DNA of 64,000 nt from Nocardioides aquaticus (GCF_018459925.1 NZ_CP075371.1:1736001-1800000), one strand, 5' to 3'; shown: positions 44,891 through 53,871, counted from the stretch's first letter. Notes: generated from the sequence alone by a model not told the origin. Translations and numbers: made by a program.

Positions 44891-45327
44891 GTGAGGACGT
44901 TGTGTGTTGCCACGCGCAGACCGAACCGGACCCTGCCCGCACTTCTCGCTGTGGCGGTCGGGGCGGTCGTGCTGGGCATCGTCGGGATGCATGCCTCTAC
45001 ACCCACGGCGTCACCAGCGGTACGAACCACGCCACCACGGCCGTCTTTTCGGTGATGAGCGCCGCGCAGCCGTCCACGACTGGGCTCGCCGTCGGCGAGG
45101 CCCATGAGGGAGAGCACCACGGCCTCAGCAGCATGGCGATGCTCTGCACCGTGATGCTGGCGGCAGCCGCTGGAGCAGCCCTGCTCCTGGTTGGAGCGCA
45201 CCGCGCACCGCGGATCTGGAGTCACGTGTCGACCATCGACCGCGCCACCGTGTGCCCGGGCAGCACCGTCGCCTGTCGAGGAACCGGCCTGCCACCGGCC
45301 TGGGAGTTCTCCGTCATCAGGTGCTGA
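44891..45327 (+). pseudogene. DUF6153 gene copy 1, frameshifted
   Basis: The start region (GTG at 44891 after GAGAGGAG) gives a short basic N-terminus and helix (LPALLAVAVGAVVLGIVGMHA), then the frame breaks near 44995. The remainder continues in another frame with LSSMAMLCTVMLAAAAGAAL and ends PPAWEFSVIRC, almost the same ending as the intact copy at 51492-51956 (PPVWEFSVIRC). Comparison of ATGCATGCCTCTACACCC with the intact ATGCACGCCCTGTCCACCC shows one base missing. It precedes a DUF305 copy, exactly as in the intact cassette. Confidence 0.82.
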
Positions 45328-45437
45328 GGGGGCATCGCGCTGCCCTGACCTCGGGCGCGCGACACGACGCCACCCGACCAACGCAACTCAGTCCACAGGA
45401 GAACCCCTTCGTACGTATCAATCGCACCACCCGCGCC

Positions 45438-46189
45438 ATGAGCGCGATCGCCCTCGGACTCACCCTCGCCTTGGCCGCCGCTGCCTGCGGCGATAGCGAT
45501 GACACCAGCAGTTCCGGTGCCGAGACCTCCACCACTGAGCACAACGACACCGACGTCGCCTTTGCCTCCGACATGCTCCAGCACCACACCCAGGCACTCG
45601 ACGTGGTCGACCTCACCCAGGGCCGCGACCTCGACCTCGAGGTTCAGCAGCTGGCCGACGACATCAGGGCCGCTCAGGCCCCCGAGATCGAGACCTTCAC
45701 CGGCTGGCTCACCGACTGGGACGAAGCCGTCCCTGCGACCAGCACGAGCGGGTCGATGCGCGACCGGGACATGCCCCGGATGGGCGGGTCGATGCGCGGC
45801 CGCGACGGGATGCGCCGCGACGCGATGCGCGGCGACGCGATGCGCGGCGACGCGATGCGGGGCGACGGGATGCGGGGCGACGCGATGCGCGGCGACGCGA
45901 TGCGGGGCGACGCGATGCGCGGCGACGCGATGCGATGCGGGGGATGATGTCCGGCGCTGACATGCCGGGGATGATGTCCGGCACCGAGATGACCGCCCTG
46001 GCTCAGGCGCCTGATGCTGAGTTCGAGGAGTGGCTGGAGATGATGATCGAGCACCATACCGGTGCAATCGACATGTCCGAGACCGAGACCGAGCAGGGTC
46101 AGTACAAGCCTGCGATCGACCTCGCTAACGAAAGCGCAGAGTCGCAGACCGCCGAGGTCGAGACGATGGAGAACCTTCTCGCCCCTTGA
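45438..46189 (+). pseudogene. DUF305 lipoprotein gene copy 1, expanded repeat and frameshift
   Basis: The first half matches the intact DUF305 gene at 52035-52634: lipobox LAAAACG, then DVAFASDMLQHHTQALDVVD and ETFTGWLTDWDE. The codon aligned with the intact start is GTA, so initiation must use the ATG at 45438. A 15-base repeat then adds MRGDA units, and a 5-base irregularity (ATGCGATGCG) shifts the frame; translation stops at 45947. The second half (MIEHHTGAIDMSETETEQGQ and the C-terminus) is intact in another frame to 46189. Either the gene is dead or length change of the repeat can switch it. Confidence 0.85.
45810..45934 (+). repeat. 15-base minisatellite inside DUF305 copy 1
   Basis: Eight 15-base units ATGCG(C/G)GGCGACG(C/G)G start at 45810 and repeat every 15 bases; the first has CC for GG. 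They encode MRRDA, then MRGDA or MRGDG. A truncated ATGCG unit at 45930-45934 precedes the return to unique sequence and causes the frameshift. An 18-base variant unit at 45792 comes before the array. Equal-length spacers are absent, so this is not CRISPR. Confidence 0.9.
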
Positions 46190-46213
46190 TTCGGCAGTAG
46201 GCACACGGTTGGG

Positions 46214-46243
46214 TGGACCGCCGCGCACGCCGAGGGCGGTCCA
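46214..46243 (+). terminator. Terminator after DUF305 copy 1
   Basis: A 9-bp perfect stem (TGGACCGCC and GGCGGTCCA) with a 12-nt loop follows the decayed cassette. The intact cassette ends in a related but longer hairpin (52652-52684), which supports duplication of the whole unit including its terminator. Confidence 0.7.
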
Positions 46244-46817
46244 TGCCTCGGAGTGGACTTCTTCGGGTCAGGTCGCTGGAAGCGGCGGATCGTGGTCCTG
46301 CCCGGGTCGTTGAGGACAGCAAGCAGGCGCTCCCGACCCGTTGCCCACCCCGGGGTCCGGTCTCGGGTTCACTGCCGGTGCAGTAGGCCCTGGGCGGCGT
46401 CACCGCGACACGTCAGCGGGGGAGGGCCCCGAGTCCTCTCCCGCGACGTGCTGACTCCTACCCGGGGGCTGACCCCAGGTGCTGGGCTGTGCCGCCCTGG
46501 AGGGCAGTCCTGGTCGGTCGCGGGGACAGAGCCCATGATTCCCGTCACTCCATCCGGACACGTGGTCGGGCGCGCCGGTCACGGCGTGGGGGAGGCTCGC
46601 CCTGGCATCAACGTCACCCCGGCCGGTCCTCCTGTGGGTTCAGCCGGTCGGCGACGCTGGTCGGCGGGTGGCCCGAGCATCACCGGCACCGGCCAGCGCC
46701 AGGACGCCGTGACGGGCGCGTGGAACGACCTCGCGCCCGTCACCGTCCATGCCCGAAGGGAAGGCCGCTGAGACCCCGAGGTGGCCAACCTGCCTGCCTG
46801 GAACCCAGACTCAACGC
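46244..46817. other. 574-base gap without a supported gene
   Basis: Open frames exist on both strands but are Gly/Arg/Pro-rich and have no ribosome site or domain. No hairpin, repeat or operator stands out. Confidence 0.4.
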
Positions 46818-47177
46818 ATGGCTGCAGAACGCGATGAAGACTTGAAGGCCCGCGAGGCCGAGGTGACGAGGCTTGAAGCCGCATTAGCAGAGCGCGCCGC
46901 GTCCGCCGAGGACCTGATTGATGCCGCCGTCGAACGAGACGCGGACGCCGACCAGCGTGACGAGGTCGCCATCGAGCGCGACCGGCAGGCCAGCCTCGCC
47001 GCATTCACCACCCAGGACGGCCCCTACCTCCACGACCTGGAGGCCCGGCGCGACGCCGCCCTCAACCGCATGCACTCCAAGGACGACCGCACCTCCTCCG
47101 CCGAGGACCGCGACGCTCTCAGGGCAGAGCACGACTCCGGCGACGATGCCGACGACACGAGGAGACCGCACCACTGA
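46818..47177 (+). CDS. Coiled-coil hypothetical protein
   Basis: The protein has 119 residues from the ATG at 46818; the frame is open further upstream but reads as non-coding. It is almost entirely charged helix: KAREAEVTRLEAALAERAAS, then DAAVERDADADQRDEVAIER and DLEARRDAALNRMHSKDDR, a heptad-like pattern of long coiled coil, ending in a disordered acidic tail. No membrane segment, no cysteine. Similar short coiled-coil proteins occur in actinobacteria but I cannot name a family. It stands alone. Confidence 0.55.
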   Translation: MAAERDEDLKAREAEVTRLEAALAERAASAEDLIDAAVERDADADQRDEVAIERDRQASLAAFTTQDGPYLHDLEARRDAALNRMHSKDDRTSSAEDRDALRAEHDSGDDADDTRRPHH

Positions 47178-47214
47178 CCTGCGCCACCGTTTCGCCGGAG
47201 CTGCACTGGATGGT

Positions 47215-47832
47215 CTAGTTGTTGCCGCCACCGCAACGCAGCGCAAGGGACGCCCGGATGTCCCTCGCGAACGGGCCCGGGCGCCTGAACCACGGGTCGG
47301 GGTCCGCGCGAGACGCGTCGGACCGCGTGTAGACCCGGCGGGCCGCTGCGACCGGGTAGACGAGGTAACCGCCCCCCGGTGTGGCTCTGGCCCGGCAGAC
47401 CATGGCGACGTCGGTCGGACTCACCCGAACCACGGCAGGGGTGAGCCCGTCGCATGAATCCGCAGCACGAAGGGCGCCTGCCACGACGTCGATGGCCGCC
47501 GCAGCGGTACCGGAGGCGGTGAAGACGCGAGAGGTAGCCAGGACCGTGAGGGTGATCAGCTCGGCTCCGCGATCGAGCGAGGCACCTCGGTCCAGGTCGC
47601 GCCGTTCAGGAACGGCGCGTGATCGGCCAGCTCGGTGCCCACCTGAAAGGTCGAGACGATCTCGGCCAGCGCCACGCCTCGCTTTGGCGGTCAGGGGTAG
47701 CGACCCGCAGGCACAGACCGCCGCCGGGTCGAGCCAGTCGAGGACCGCTCGTTGCCCAGAGGGGCTGAAGCCGGCGTCGTGTCCAGGGGCGCGGGACGGG
47801 CTAAGAGCGGTGTTTGACGGCCGCTCAGCCAC
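47215..47832 (-). CDS. Unknown protein, possibly carrying two compensating frameshifts
   Basis: The open frame of 205 codons looks coding at both ends: RAVLDWLDPAAVCACGSLPL near the start, and LITLTVLATSRVF, VVRVSPTDVAMVCRA and GGGYLVYPVAAARR in the C-terminal half. The middle (about 47570-47680) is Arg/Asp-rich nonsense in this frame, while the +1 frame there reads VALAEIVSTFQVGTELADHA and TWTEVP. One shift out and one shift back would restore a single protein. It overlaps the start of the universal stress gene by 8 nt. No family is recognised; low confidence. Confidence 0.35.
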   Translation of the reverse strand: MAERPSNTALSPSRAPGHDAGFSPSGQRAVLDWLDPAAVCACGSLPLTAKARRGAGRDRLDLSGGHRAGRSRAVPERRDLDRGASLDRGAELITLTVLATSRVFTASGTAAAAIDVVAGALRAADSCDGLTPAVVRVSPTDVAMVCRARATPGGGYLVYPVAAARRVYTRSDASRADPDPWFRRPGPFARDIRASLALRCGGGNN

Positions 47833-48745
47833 GTCCGGTCGCGACGCGGGCCTCCGGGACCACGACGACCGGGCAGCGGGCGTGCTCGAGGACGGCGGTC
47901 GTGGTCGAGGTCATCATCAGGCGGTGCCAGGCGCTGTGGTGGTGTCGGCCGACGACGACGAGGGCCCACGGACGGGCGCGGTCACCGGAGTTCTGGGTGA
48001 CTAGTCCTTGTTCGACCTGGGCGGTGTACGCAACGTCAGGGTGCTTCTCGGCTGCTCCGGTCAGGCTCGCGAGCACCGCGTCCCTGGACTGGGTGCTCTC
48101 CTGGGCGTCCAGCGACCAGGAGTCCCCGGCCCAGGCCGAGGCAGGGTCGCGGACGCAATGCACGACGGTGAGGGGCAGGTCGCGCAGCGAGGCCTGGGCG
48201 AAGGCGTGCTCGATGACCGGTGTGGACTCAGGGGTGTCGTCGACGCCGACGAGGACCCCTGTGCCGTCGGCGTCGGAGAGGCGGGGGTCGGCCGGTGGTC
48301 GCACTACGACCACGGGGCACTGGGCGCGTCGGGTGACGGCGGCGGCGACCGAGCCGAGCAGGACGCTGCCGACCGGTCCCCAGCCATGGGACCCGAGCAC
48401 CATCAGGTAGGCGGACTCCGAGAGCTCGACGAGGCCCTCACGGGTCTCTCGCTCGATCACGTGACCGTCCACCCGCAGATCAGGGTGCTGGAGACGGGCC
48501 AGGCCGACGACCGCGGCGAGGTCGGCCACCGCCCCCTCGCGCAGCACGTCCAGCACCGGGCCTCCCGCTCCTGAGCTCGCGATCCAGGCAGCGGACTGCA
48601 CCTCGGCGACGTTGAGCAGGCGCACGACATCGACGGGACGCCGCTCGAGCACGGCCTGCTCGAGGCCCCAGGCGAGGGCCTCGGCGGAGCGTCCGCTGCT
48701 GTCGTAGGCAATGACGACGGAGCCGGCGGGGACGATGGGGGTCAT
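47825..48745 (-). CDS. Tandem universal stress protein
   Basis: The protein has 306 residues containing two USP domains. The first has AYDSSGRSAEALAWGLEQA and the ATP-loop motif GSHGWGPVGSVLLGSVA with PVVVV at about residues 118-150. The second has VGVDDTPESTPVIEHAF and ends with VVGRHHHSAWHRLMMTSTT and CPVVVVPEA; its G-x2-G-x9-G(S/T) loop is altered, so only domain one is clearly nucleotide-binding. Such proteins respond to redox, copper and hypoxia stress in actinobacteria. It is divergent from copA across a 331-base promoter region. Confidence 0.9.
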   Translation of the reverse strand: MTPIVPAGSVVIAYDSSGRSAEALAWGLEQAVLERRPVDVVRLLNVAEVQSAAWIASSGAGGPVLDVLREGAVADLAAVVGLARLQHPDLRVDGHVIERETREGLVELSESAYLMVLGSHGWGPVGSVLLGSVAAAVTRRAQCPVVVVRPPADPRLSDADGTGVLVGVDDTPESTPVIEHAFAQASLRDLPLTVVHCVRDPASAWAGDSWSLDAQESTQSRDAVLASLTGAAEKHPDVAYTAQVEQGLVTQNSGDRARPWALVVVGRHHHSAWHRLMMTSTTTAVLEHARCPVVVVPEARVATGRG

Positions 48746-49048
48746 CGTTTGACAGTGCCCCGCGCTGTCGCCCGGTCGGTACGGCCCTCGTCCCCGGACC
48801 GGGGGGACCTGCGGCCTGCCTCATCGGCTGCGGGCACCGCTCAGGTCGGTACTCCAACCGCTGCGGTCGACTTCGTTCCACGCCGGCTCCAGGCGGGCTC
48901 TGAGGTGATGTCAGAACTCTCGGTGTCTGAGGGACCGCCCGAGAGGACCCGCGCCGGCAGGGCTTCGGCCTCTGTGCGCCAGAGGCAGGTTTCCAGAGAC
49001 TCGATGCCAACGGCCGTGAGCCCGGGCGTGGGCGGCCACTGTTTAAAC
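48746..49048. other. Intergenic region between the stress gene and copA
   Basis: No gene is supported. The copA promoter and operator lie at its right edge; the left edge should hold the promoter of the minus-strand universal stress gene. No hairpin was noticed. Confidence 0.35.
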
Positions 49049-49067
49049 CTATACCCCTAGGGGGTAC
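49049..49067. promoter_or_regulatory. CsoR-like copper operator at copA
   Basis: The sequence CTATACCCCTAGGGGGTAC is a near-perfect palindrome with the core TACCCC-TA-GGGGGTA, the form bound by CsoR-type Cu(I) sensors. It lies 10 bases before the copA ATG, in an otherwise AT-rich patch (GTTTAAACC), so it would cover the promoter or the 5' end of the message. No csoR gene is in the window, so the regulator must be elsewhere. Confidence 0.75.
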
Positions 49068-49076
49068 CTTCGAACT

Positions 49077-51449
49077 ATGTTCAGTCACCCGATCCACCGC
49101 GATGCGCACACACCAGTGACTACGAAGGACCCGGTGTGTGGCATGGACGTCGACCCCGCCACCAGCGGGCACACCGCCATGCACGACGGAGAGACGTTCT
49201 TCTTCTGCTCTGCGGGGTGCGCCGCGAAGTTCGAGGCTGACCCAAACCGCTACACCGCGCACGACCACTCCCCAGGAACCTCCGGGAGCGGCGGGCCGGT
49301 GCCGGTGGGGGAGGTTGCGGAGTACACGTGCCCGATGCACCCTGAGATCCGGCAGGACGGTCCCGGGTCGTGCCCCATCTGTGGGATGGCCCTGGAACCG
49401 GTCCTGGTGACTGCTGAGACGGGTCCGAACGCGGAGCTGGTCGACATGACCCGACGGTTCTGGGTCGCTGTCGCGCTGTCGATCCCGGTCGTCATCCTCA
49501 GCATGGGCCGCGACCTGGTCCCGGCCCTGCGCGACCTGATCGACGCCCAGGTCTCGGTGTGGGCGCAGCTGGTCCTGGCCACGCCGGTGGTGCTCTGGGC
49601 GGGGGCGCCGTTCTTCGTCCGGGGCTGGGCCTCGGTCCGCACCCGGAACCTGAACATGTTCACCCTCATCGCGATGGGCACCGGCGTCGCCTGGCTCTTC
49701 AGCATCGTCGCGACCCTCGCACCGGGGTTGTTCCCGGAGGCGTTCCGGATGGACGGGGTGGTCGCGGTCTACTTCGAGGCTGCTGCGGTGATCACCACCC
49801 TGGTCCTGCTGGGCCAGGTCCTCGAGCTCCGCGCCCGCGAGCAGACCTCGGGTGCGATCAAGGCACTGCTCGACCTCAGCCCGAAGACCGCCCGACGCCT
49901 CGGGGTGGACGGCACCGAGGAGGAGGTCGCCCTCGACGAGGTCCAGATCGGGGACCGGCTGCGGGTCCGCCCGGGCGAGAAGGTCCCCGTGGACGGTGCC
50001 GTTACCGAGGGCCGCTCGGCCGTGGATGAGTCCCTGGTGACGGGGGAGTCGATGCCGGTCACCAAGACCACCGGCGACCCGGTCATCGGGGGGACCATCA
50101 ACCAGAGCGGGGCCCTGGTGATGGTCGCCGAGAAGGTCGGCCGCGACACCATGCTGGCCCGGATCGTGGCGATGGTCGCCGACGCTCAACGTTCCCGCGC
50201 CCCGATCCAGCGGATGGCCGACCGGGTCGCCGCGGTGTTCGTGCCCGCCGTGATCGTGATCGCGCTGGTCGCCTTCGCGGTGTGGGCGCTGGTGGGCCCC
50301 GACCCGCGACTGGCGCACGCGCTCGTCGTCGCGGTCGCGGTCCTGATCATCGCCTGCCCCTGTGCCCTGGGGCTGGCGACGCCGGTCTCGATCATGGTCG
50401 GTGTCGGACGTGGCGCGCAGATGGGTGTGCTGATCAAGAACGCCGAGTCGTTGGAGCGGATGGAGAAGGTCGACACCCTCGTGGTCGACAAGACCGGCAC
50501 CCTGACCGAGGGCAAGCCCTCGGTCACCCACATCGGTCACGCCGACAACAGCCACCCGGGCGGCACAAGGTTCTCGGACGATGACCTCCTGCGGCTCTCT
50601 GCCGCCGTCGAACGCGTCTCGGAGCACCCGCTGGCCCAGGCCATCGTCAACGCAGCCCTCGACCGGGGCATCACCATCGGTGAGGCCACCGACTTCGACG
50701 CACCCGCTGGACGCGGAGTAGTCGGAACCGTGGAGGGACACACGGTGGCCTTGGGCAGCGCCGACTTCATGACCGCCCGCAACCTCGACCCGACGGGTCT
50801 CCTGGTGGAGGCGGACCGGCTCCGTGGCGATGGGGCGACGGTCGTCTTCGTCGGCATCGACTCCGTCGTGGCGGGCATCGTGGCGATCGCCGACCCCGTC
50901 AAGGCGACCAGCGCCGAAGCCGTCAGGGCACTGGGCGCGGAGGGCATCGAGGTCGTGATGCTCACCGGTGACAACCGGGTCACCGCCGAGGCTGTCGCCC
51001 GGTCCCTGGGCATCGACCGGGTCGAGGCCGAGGTCATGCCCGACCACAAGGCCGACGTCGTCCAGCGCCTGCGCAGCGAAGGCCGCGTGGTGGCGATGGC
51101 GGGCGACGGTGTGAACGACGCCCCCGCGCTTGCCGCGGCCGACGTCGGGCTCGCGATGGGCACCGGCACCGATGTGGCGATCGAGTCCGCCGGGGTGACG
51201 CTGCTCAACGGCGACCTGGGTGGCATCGTCCGAGCCCGCCAGCTCTCGGCGGCGACGATGTCGAACATCCGCCAGAACCTGGTCTTCGCGTTCGCCTACA
51301 ATGTGGCGGGGATCCCGATCGCCGCCGGAGTCCTTTACCCCGTGTTTGGGGTCCTGCTGTCGCCGATGATCGCCGCGGCCGCGATGGCCCTGTCTTCGGT
51401 GAGCGTGATCACCAACGCGTTGCGCCTTCGGACCCACCGCCTCGGCTGA
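49077..51449 (+). CDS. copA: Copper-exporting P1B ATPase with YHS and HMBD domains
   Basis: The protein has 790 residues. Domains in order: YHS domain ([14 protein letters not shown], residues 19-60, with [11 protein letters not shown]), a short linker, the heavy-metal-binding HMBD domain ([15 protein letters not shown] and [10 protein letters not shown], about 83-112), eight membrane helices, actuator [10 protein letters not shown], metal site [10 protein letters not shown] near 426, DKTGTLT near 471 and [11 protein letters not shown] is the Cu(I) signature of P1B-1 pumps. Unlike the other two metal ATPases in the window it is not beside an ArsR gene but under a CsoR-like palindrome. It is followed by the DUF6153-DUF305 cassette on the same strand. 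Confidence 0.95.
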   Translation: MFSHPIHRDAHTPVTTKDPVCGMDVDPATSGHTAMHDGETFFFCSAGCAAKFEADPNRYTAHDHSPGTSGSGGPVPVGEVAEYTCPMHPEIRQDGPGSCPICGMALEPVLVTAETGPNAELVDMTRRFWVAVALSIPVVILSMGRDLVPALRDLIDAQVSVWAQLVLATPVVLWAGAPFFVRGWASVRTRNLNMFTLIAMGTGVAWLFSIVATLAPGLFPEAFRMDGVVAVYFEAAAVITTLVLLGQVLELRAREQTSGAIKALLDLSPKTARRLGVDGTEEEVALDEVQIGDRLRVRPGEKVPVDGAVTEGRSAVDESLVTGESMPVTKTTGDPVIGGTINQSGALVMVAEKVGRDTMLARIVAMVADAQRSRAPIQRMADRVAAVFVPAVIVIALVAFAVWALVGPDPRLAHALVVAVAVLIIACPCALGLATPVSIMVGVGRGAQMGVLIKNAESLERMEKVDTLVVDKTGTLTEGKPSVTHIGHADNSHPGGTRFSDDDLLRLSAAVERVSEHPLAQAIVNAALDRGITIGEATDFDAPAGRGVVGTVEGHTVALGSADFMTARNLDPTGLLVEADRLRGDGATVVFVGIDSVVAGIVAIADPVKATSAEAVRALGAEGIEVVMLTGDNRVTAEAVARSLGIDRVEAEVMPDHKADVVQRLRSEGRVVAMAGDGVNDAPALAAADVGLAMGTGTDVAIESAGVTLLNGDLGGIVRARQLSAATMSNIRQNLVFAFAYNVAGIPIAAGVLYPVFGVLLSPMIAAAAMALSSVSVITNALRLRTHRLG

Positions 51450-51491
51450 GCGCACCGAACACCTAGCACCAGCGAACGTACGATCAGGAGA

Positions 51492-51956
51492 GTGAGCACC
51501 GTGCGACCGACCACCAGCAGGAGCAGGGCCGTGCCCGGCCTGCTTGCTGCGGTGGTCGTGTCCCTCGTGCTCGGCATCCTCGGGATGCACGCCCTGTCCA
51601 CCCACGGCGTCATGAGCGACATGGACCACGCTGCGATGAGCGGCGACACCGGTGGTGCCACCTCCGAGCCAGCCGATGGGGCCCCGGCCGGCAGGAACCT
51701 CACCGCAGTCACCGACCCGGCTGCTGCCGGGTCTGGTGAAGATGGCGGACACGACATGGGCGGCATGGTCATGCTCTGCGCCGCCATGCTCGCCGCTACC
51801 GCCGCAGCACTCCTGCTCCTCACCCTCGGCACACGGCGCACCCCACGGTTCTGGGCGCTCCTCCCCACCGCCACCACGAGCACGACGAGGTGGGTCACCT
51901 CCCGCCTGGGGACCGGCCCGCCACCGGTCTGGGAGTTCTCCGTCATCAGGTGCTGA
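51492..51956 (+). CDS. DUF6153 membrane protein (intact copy)
   Basis: The protein has 154 residues from the GTG at 51492. A second GTG at 51501 has better spacing to AGGAG (51486-51490) and may be the true start. One N-terminal helix (VPGLLAAVVVSLVLGILGMHA) leads to a loop rich in His, Met and Asp (HGVMSDMDHAAMSGD and GGHDMGGMVMLC), then a second helix and a conserved ending, PPVWEFSVIRC. The Met/His loop is well suited to copper. It lies 42 bases after copA and 78 before the DUF305 gene, so the three are probably one transcript. A decayed copy is at 44891-45327. Confidence 0.85.
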   Translation: MSTVRPTTSRSRAVPGLLAAVVVSLVLGILGMHALSTHGVMSDMDHAAMSGDTGGATSEPADGAPAGRNLTAVTDPAAAGSGEDGGHDMGGMVMLCAAMLAATAAALLLLTLGTRRTPRFWALLPTATTSTTRWVTSRLGTGPPPVWEFSVIRC

Positions 51957-52034
51957 TCGGCAGCCCCGCCGCCCCCGCAATGCGGGTGCGCGGCGCGCAG
52001 TCGACCGACCACACCCACCTTCAGGAGAACCCTC

Positions 52035-52634
52035 ATGCCTAGCAACCGCACGACCCGCGCCATCAGCGCGACCGCACTCGGCCTCACCCTCGCCCTGACC
52101 GCCGCCGCCTGCGGCAACGACGCCGACGGTGGTGACACGAGTGCTCAGGTGTCCACCACCGAGCACAACGACGCCGACGTCGCGTTCGCCTCCGAGATGC
52201 TCCAGCACCACGCCCAGGCCCTCACGATGGTCGACCTCACCCAGGGCCGTGACCTGGACCCCGAGGTTCAGCAGCTGGCGGACGACATCAGGGCCGCCCA
52301 GGCCCCCGAGATCGAGACCTTCACGGGCTGGCTCACCGACTGGGACGAGACGGTCCCCGACACCGGTGATGCGATGGAAGGCATGGACGCGGCCGAGATG
52401 GACATGCCCGGCATGATGAGCGCCGCCGACATGACCGCACTCGAAGACGCCCCCGACGGCGACTTCCAGACGATGTGGCTAGAGATGATGATCGAGCACC
52501 ACAGCGGCGCGATCGACATGGCTGAAGCCGAGACCGAGCAGGGCCAGTACAAGCCCGCCATCGACCTCGCTGAGGAGATCGCAGAGTCGCAGGCCGGCGA
52601 GATCCAGACCATGGAGGACCTACTCGCCTCCTGA
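52035..52634 (+). CDS. DUF305 lipoprotein (intact copy)
   Basis: The protein has 199 residues. The ATG follows CAGGAGA. A lipoprotein signal ends LTAAACGN near residue 26. Two four-helix-type repeats carry the DUF305 hallmarks DVAFASEMLQHHAQALTMVD and MMIEHHSGAIDMAEAE, whose histidines and Met residues are in the ferritin-like arrangement. DUF305 proteins are exported and linked to copper or other metal binding. The gene ends the copA-DUF6153-DUF305 run and is followed by a strong terminator. A broken, repeat-expanded copy is at 45438-46189. Confidence 0.9.
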   Translation: MPSNRTTRAISATALGLTLALTAAACGNDADGGDTSAQVSTTEHNDADVAFASEMLQHHAQALTMVDLTQGRDLDPEVQQLADDIRAAQAPEIETFTGWLTDWDETVPDTGDAMEGMDAAEMDMPGMMSAADMTALEDAPDGDFQTMWLEMMIEHHSGAIDMAEAETEQGQYKPAIDLAEEIAESQAGEIQTMEDLLAS

Positions 52635-52651
52635 CCCGGCACCACCGGTGA

Positions 52652-52684
52652 GGCGGACCGCCGCTGCCCTCGCGGCGGTCCGCC
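52652..52684 (+). terminator. Terminator after the copA-DUF6153-DUF305 run
   Basis: A perfect 13-bp stem (GGCGGACCGCCGC and GCGGCGGTCCGCC) with a 7-nt loop follows the DUF305 stop by 17 bases. Confidence 0.85.
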
Positions 52685-52910
52685 CTCGCATGTCCGCCTC
52701 GTCGAGGCGGTGTGCGAACCATCCCGACGTGCCGATCGCCGGTGCACGAGTCAACACAAGATGGCCGTGAGGCTCAGTCGCGTGTGACATGCGTCATGGT
52801 CGCCGCCTTCAGGACCGTCCTGTGCGTCGCCGGGTGTTTGTGCAAGCAGGCCTTATCTCCTACCCTCCATAGGACTTGCCGTCTGGTGGGTTGCACCTCT
52901 GGCGTCGTCT

Positions 52911-53070
52911 AGACCCGCCGCGCCGGGTGGTGCCCGATCTCAGTCCATGACGGCGGGTACGGAGAAACCACCACTGGCGCCCTGCCCTGCAACACGGGCG
53001 CCTCGGGGTGAAGCCGCGAATAGCGGCCGGGCACCTCCAGGCCCGAACCCGACAGCTAACTTCGTAGGCG
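52911..53070 (+). ncRNA. ydaO-yuaA-type c-di-AMP riboswitch
   Basis: The leader before the LysM-NlpC/P60 gene carries conserved blocks of this class in the right order: GGGTACGGAGAAACCAC, then TCGGGGTGAAGCCGC, then GGGCACCTCC, and the 3' block CCCGAACCCGACAGCTAAC followed by TTCGTAGGCG. In actinobacteria this class sits before cell-wall hydrolase genes and generally turns expression off when c-di-AMP is high. The 5' limit is approximate. The ribosome site GGAGG (53074-53078) is just beyond the last block, so control may act on translation or by a short terminator. Confidence 0.88.
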
Positions 53071-53082
53071 TCCGGAGGATCC

Positions 53083-53871
53083 ATGTCTTCTGCACCCATG
53101 TCCACCATCACCGCCGATCGACAGCCGGGCAGCCGCCACCGAGGCTCCCGCGGAGCGGCCGGCACCATCTCAGCGACCGGCACGGACGCAGGCAAGCACC
53201 GTGCCGAGGCCCAGCGGCGCGGTGGCCGGCGTGCGCTGGCCACCGCCACTCTCGCCGCCGGCCTAGTGGCCGTGCCTGCCCTAACTAACCCGGCAAGCGC
53301 GCACCCTTCGTACACCGTGCAGTCCGGCGACACGCTCAGCTCGATCGCGCAGGAGGTCGGCAGCACATGGCGCGATCTCTACAGCGCCAATCGCGACGTC
53401 ATCTCCAGCCCCACTTCGATCTACCCCGGTCAGAGCCTAAAGACCGGCGGTGGCGGGTCCGCCGGCCAGGTAGCTCCCACCTCAACCGGTGGCGGAGGCG
53501 GGTGGACCGACCAGGCGGCCGGATCCTTCGAGCAGCAGCTACTGAACGAGGCCAGCCAGCTGGAGGGTATCCCGTACGTCTACGGCGGCTCCACGCCGTC
53601 GGGTTTTGACTGCTCGGGTTTTACCAGTTTTGCCTTCGCGCAGGCCGGCAAGACAATCCCGCGCACCTCCTCGGAGCAGGCGGCCGCTGCGACCCCGATC
53701 TCGGGCGACGACCTGCGCCCCGGCGACCTGATCTTCTACTCGCCGGGCGGCTCGGTCTCGCATGTGGCGATCTACGCCGGCGACGGCATGGTGTGGGAAG
53801 CCGCGAGCACGGGCACCTCGGTCCGGTACGCGCCCGTCTGGGATGTCGCCCGCTCCTACGGCCGGTTCTGA
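53083..53871 (+). CDS. LysM-NlpC/P60 exported cell-wall hydrolase
   Basis: The protein has 262 residues. I chose the ATG at 53083 because GGAGG precedes it. After a basic start and a signal segment (LATATLAAGLVAVPALTNPASA) the order is: LysM peptidoglycan-binding domain (YTVQSGDTLSSIAQEV, about 78-120), Gly/Ser linker, and NlpC/P60 domain with catalytic Cys in GFDCSGFTSF near 180, His in SVSHVAIYAG near 226 and a third polar residue after it. It should cleave D-Glu-DAP-type stem peptide bonds in remodelling or resuscitation. It is controlled by the upstream c-di-AMP riboswitch. Confidence 0.92.
   Translation: MSSAPMSTITADRQPGSRHRGSRGAAGTISATGTDAGKHRAEAQRRGGRRALATATLAAGLVAVPALTNPASAHPSYTVQSGDTLSSIAQEVGSTWRDLYSANRDVISSPTSIYPGQSLKTGGGGSAGQVAPTSTGGGGGWTDQAAGSFEQQLLNEASQLEGIPYVYGGSTPSGFDCSGFTSFAFAQAGKTIPRTSSEQAAAATPISGDDLRPGDLIFYSPGGSVSHVAIYAGDGMVWEAASTGTSVRYAPVWDVARSYGRF

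Noticed and set aside
45810..45934. CRISPR-like regular repeat
   Set aside because: Units are 15 bases, directly adjacent, in coding frame and without spacers; it is a minisatellite.
48480..52211. A 1243-codon open frame on the minus strand
   Set aside because: It is antisense to copA, DUF6153 and part of the stress gene. The translation is His/Gly/Arg-rich with no domain; it is a GC-rich shadow frame.
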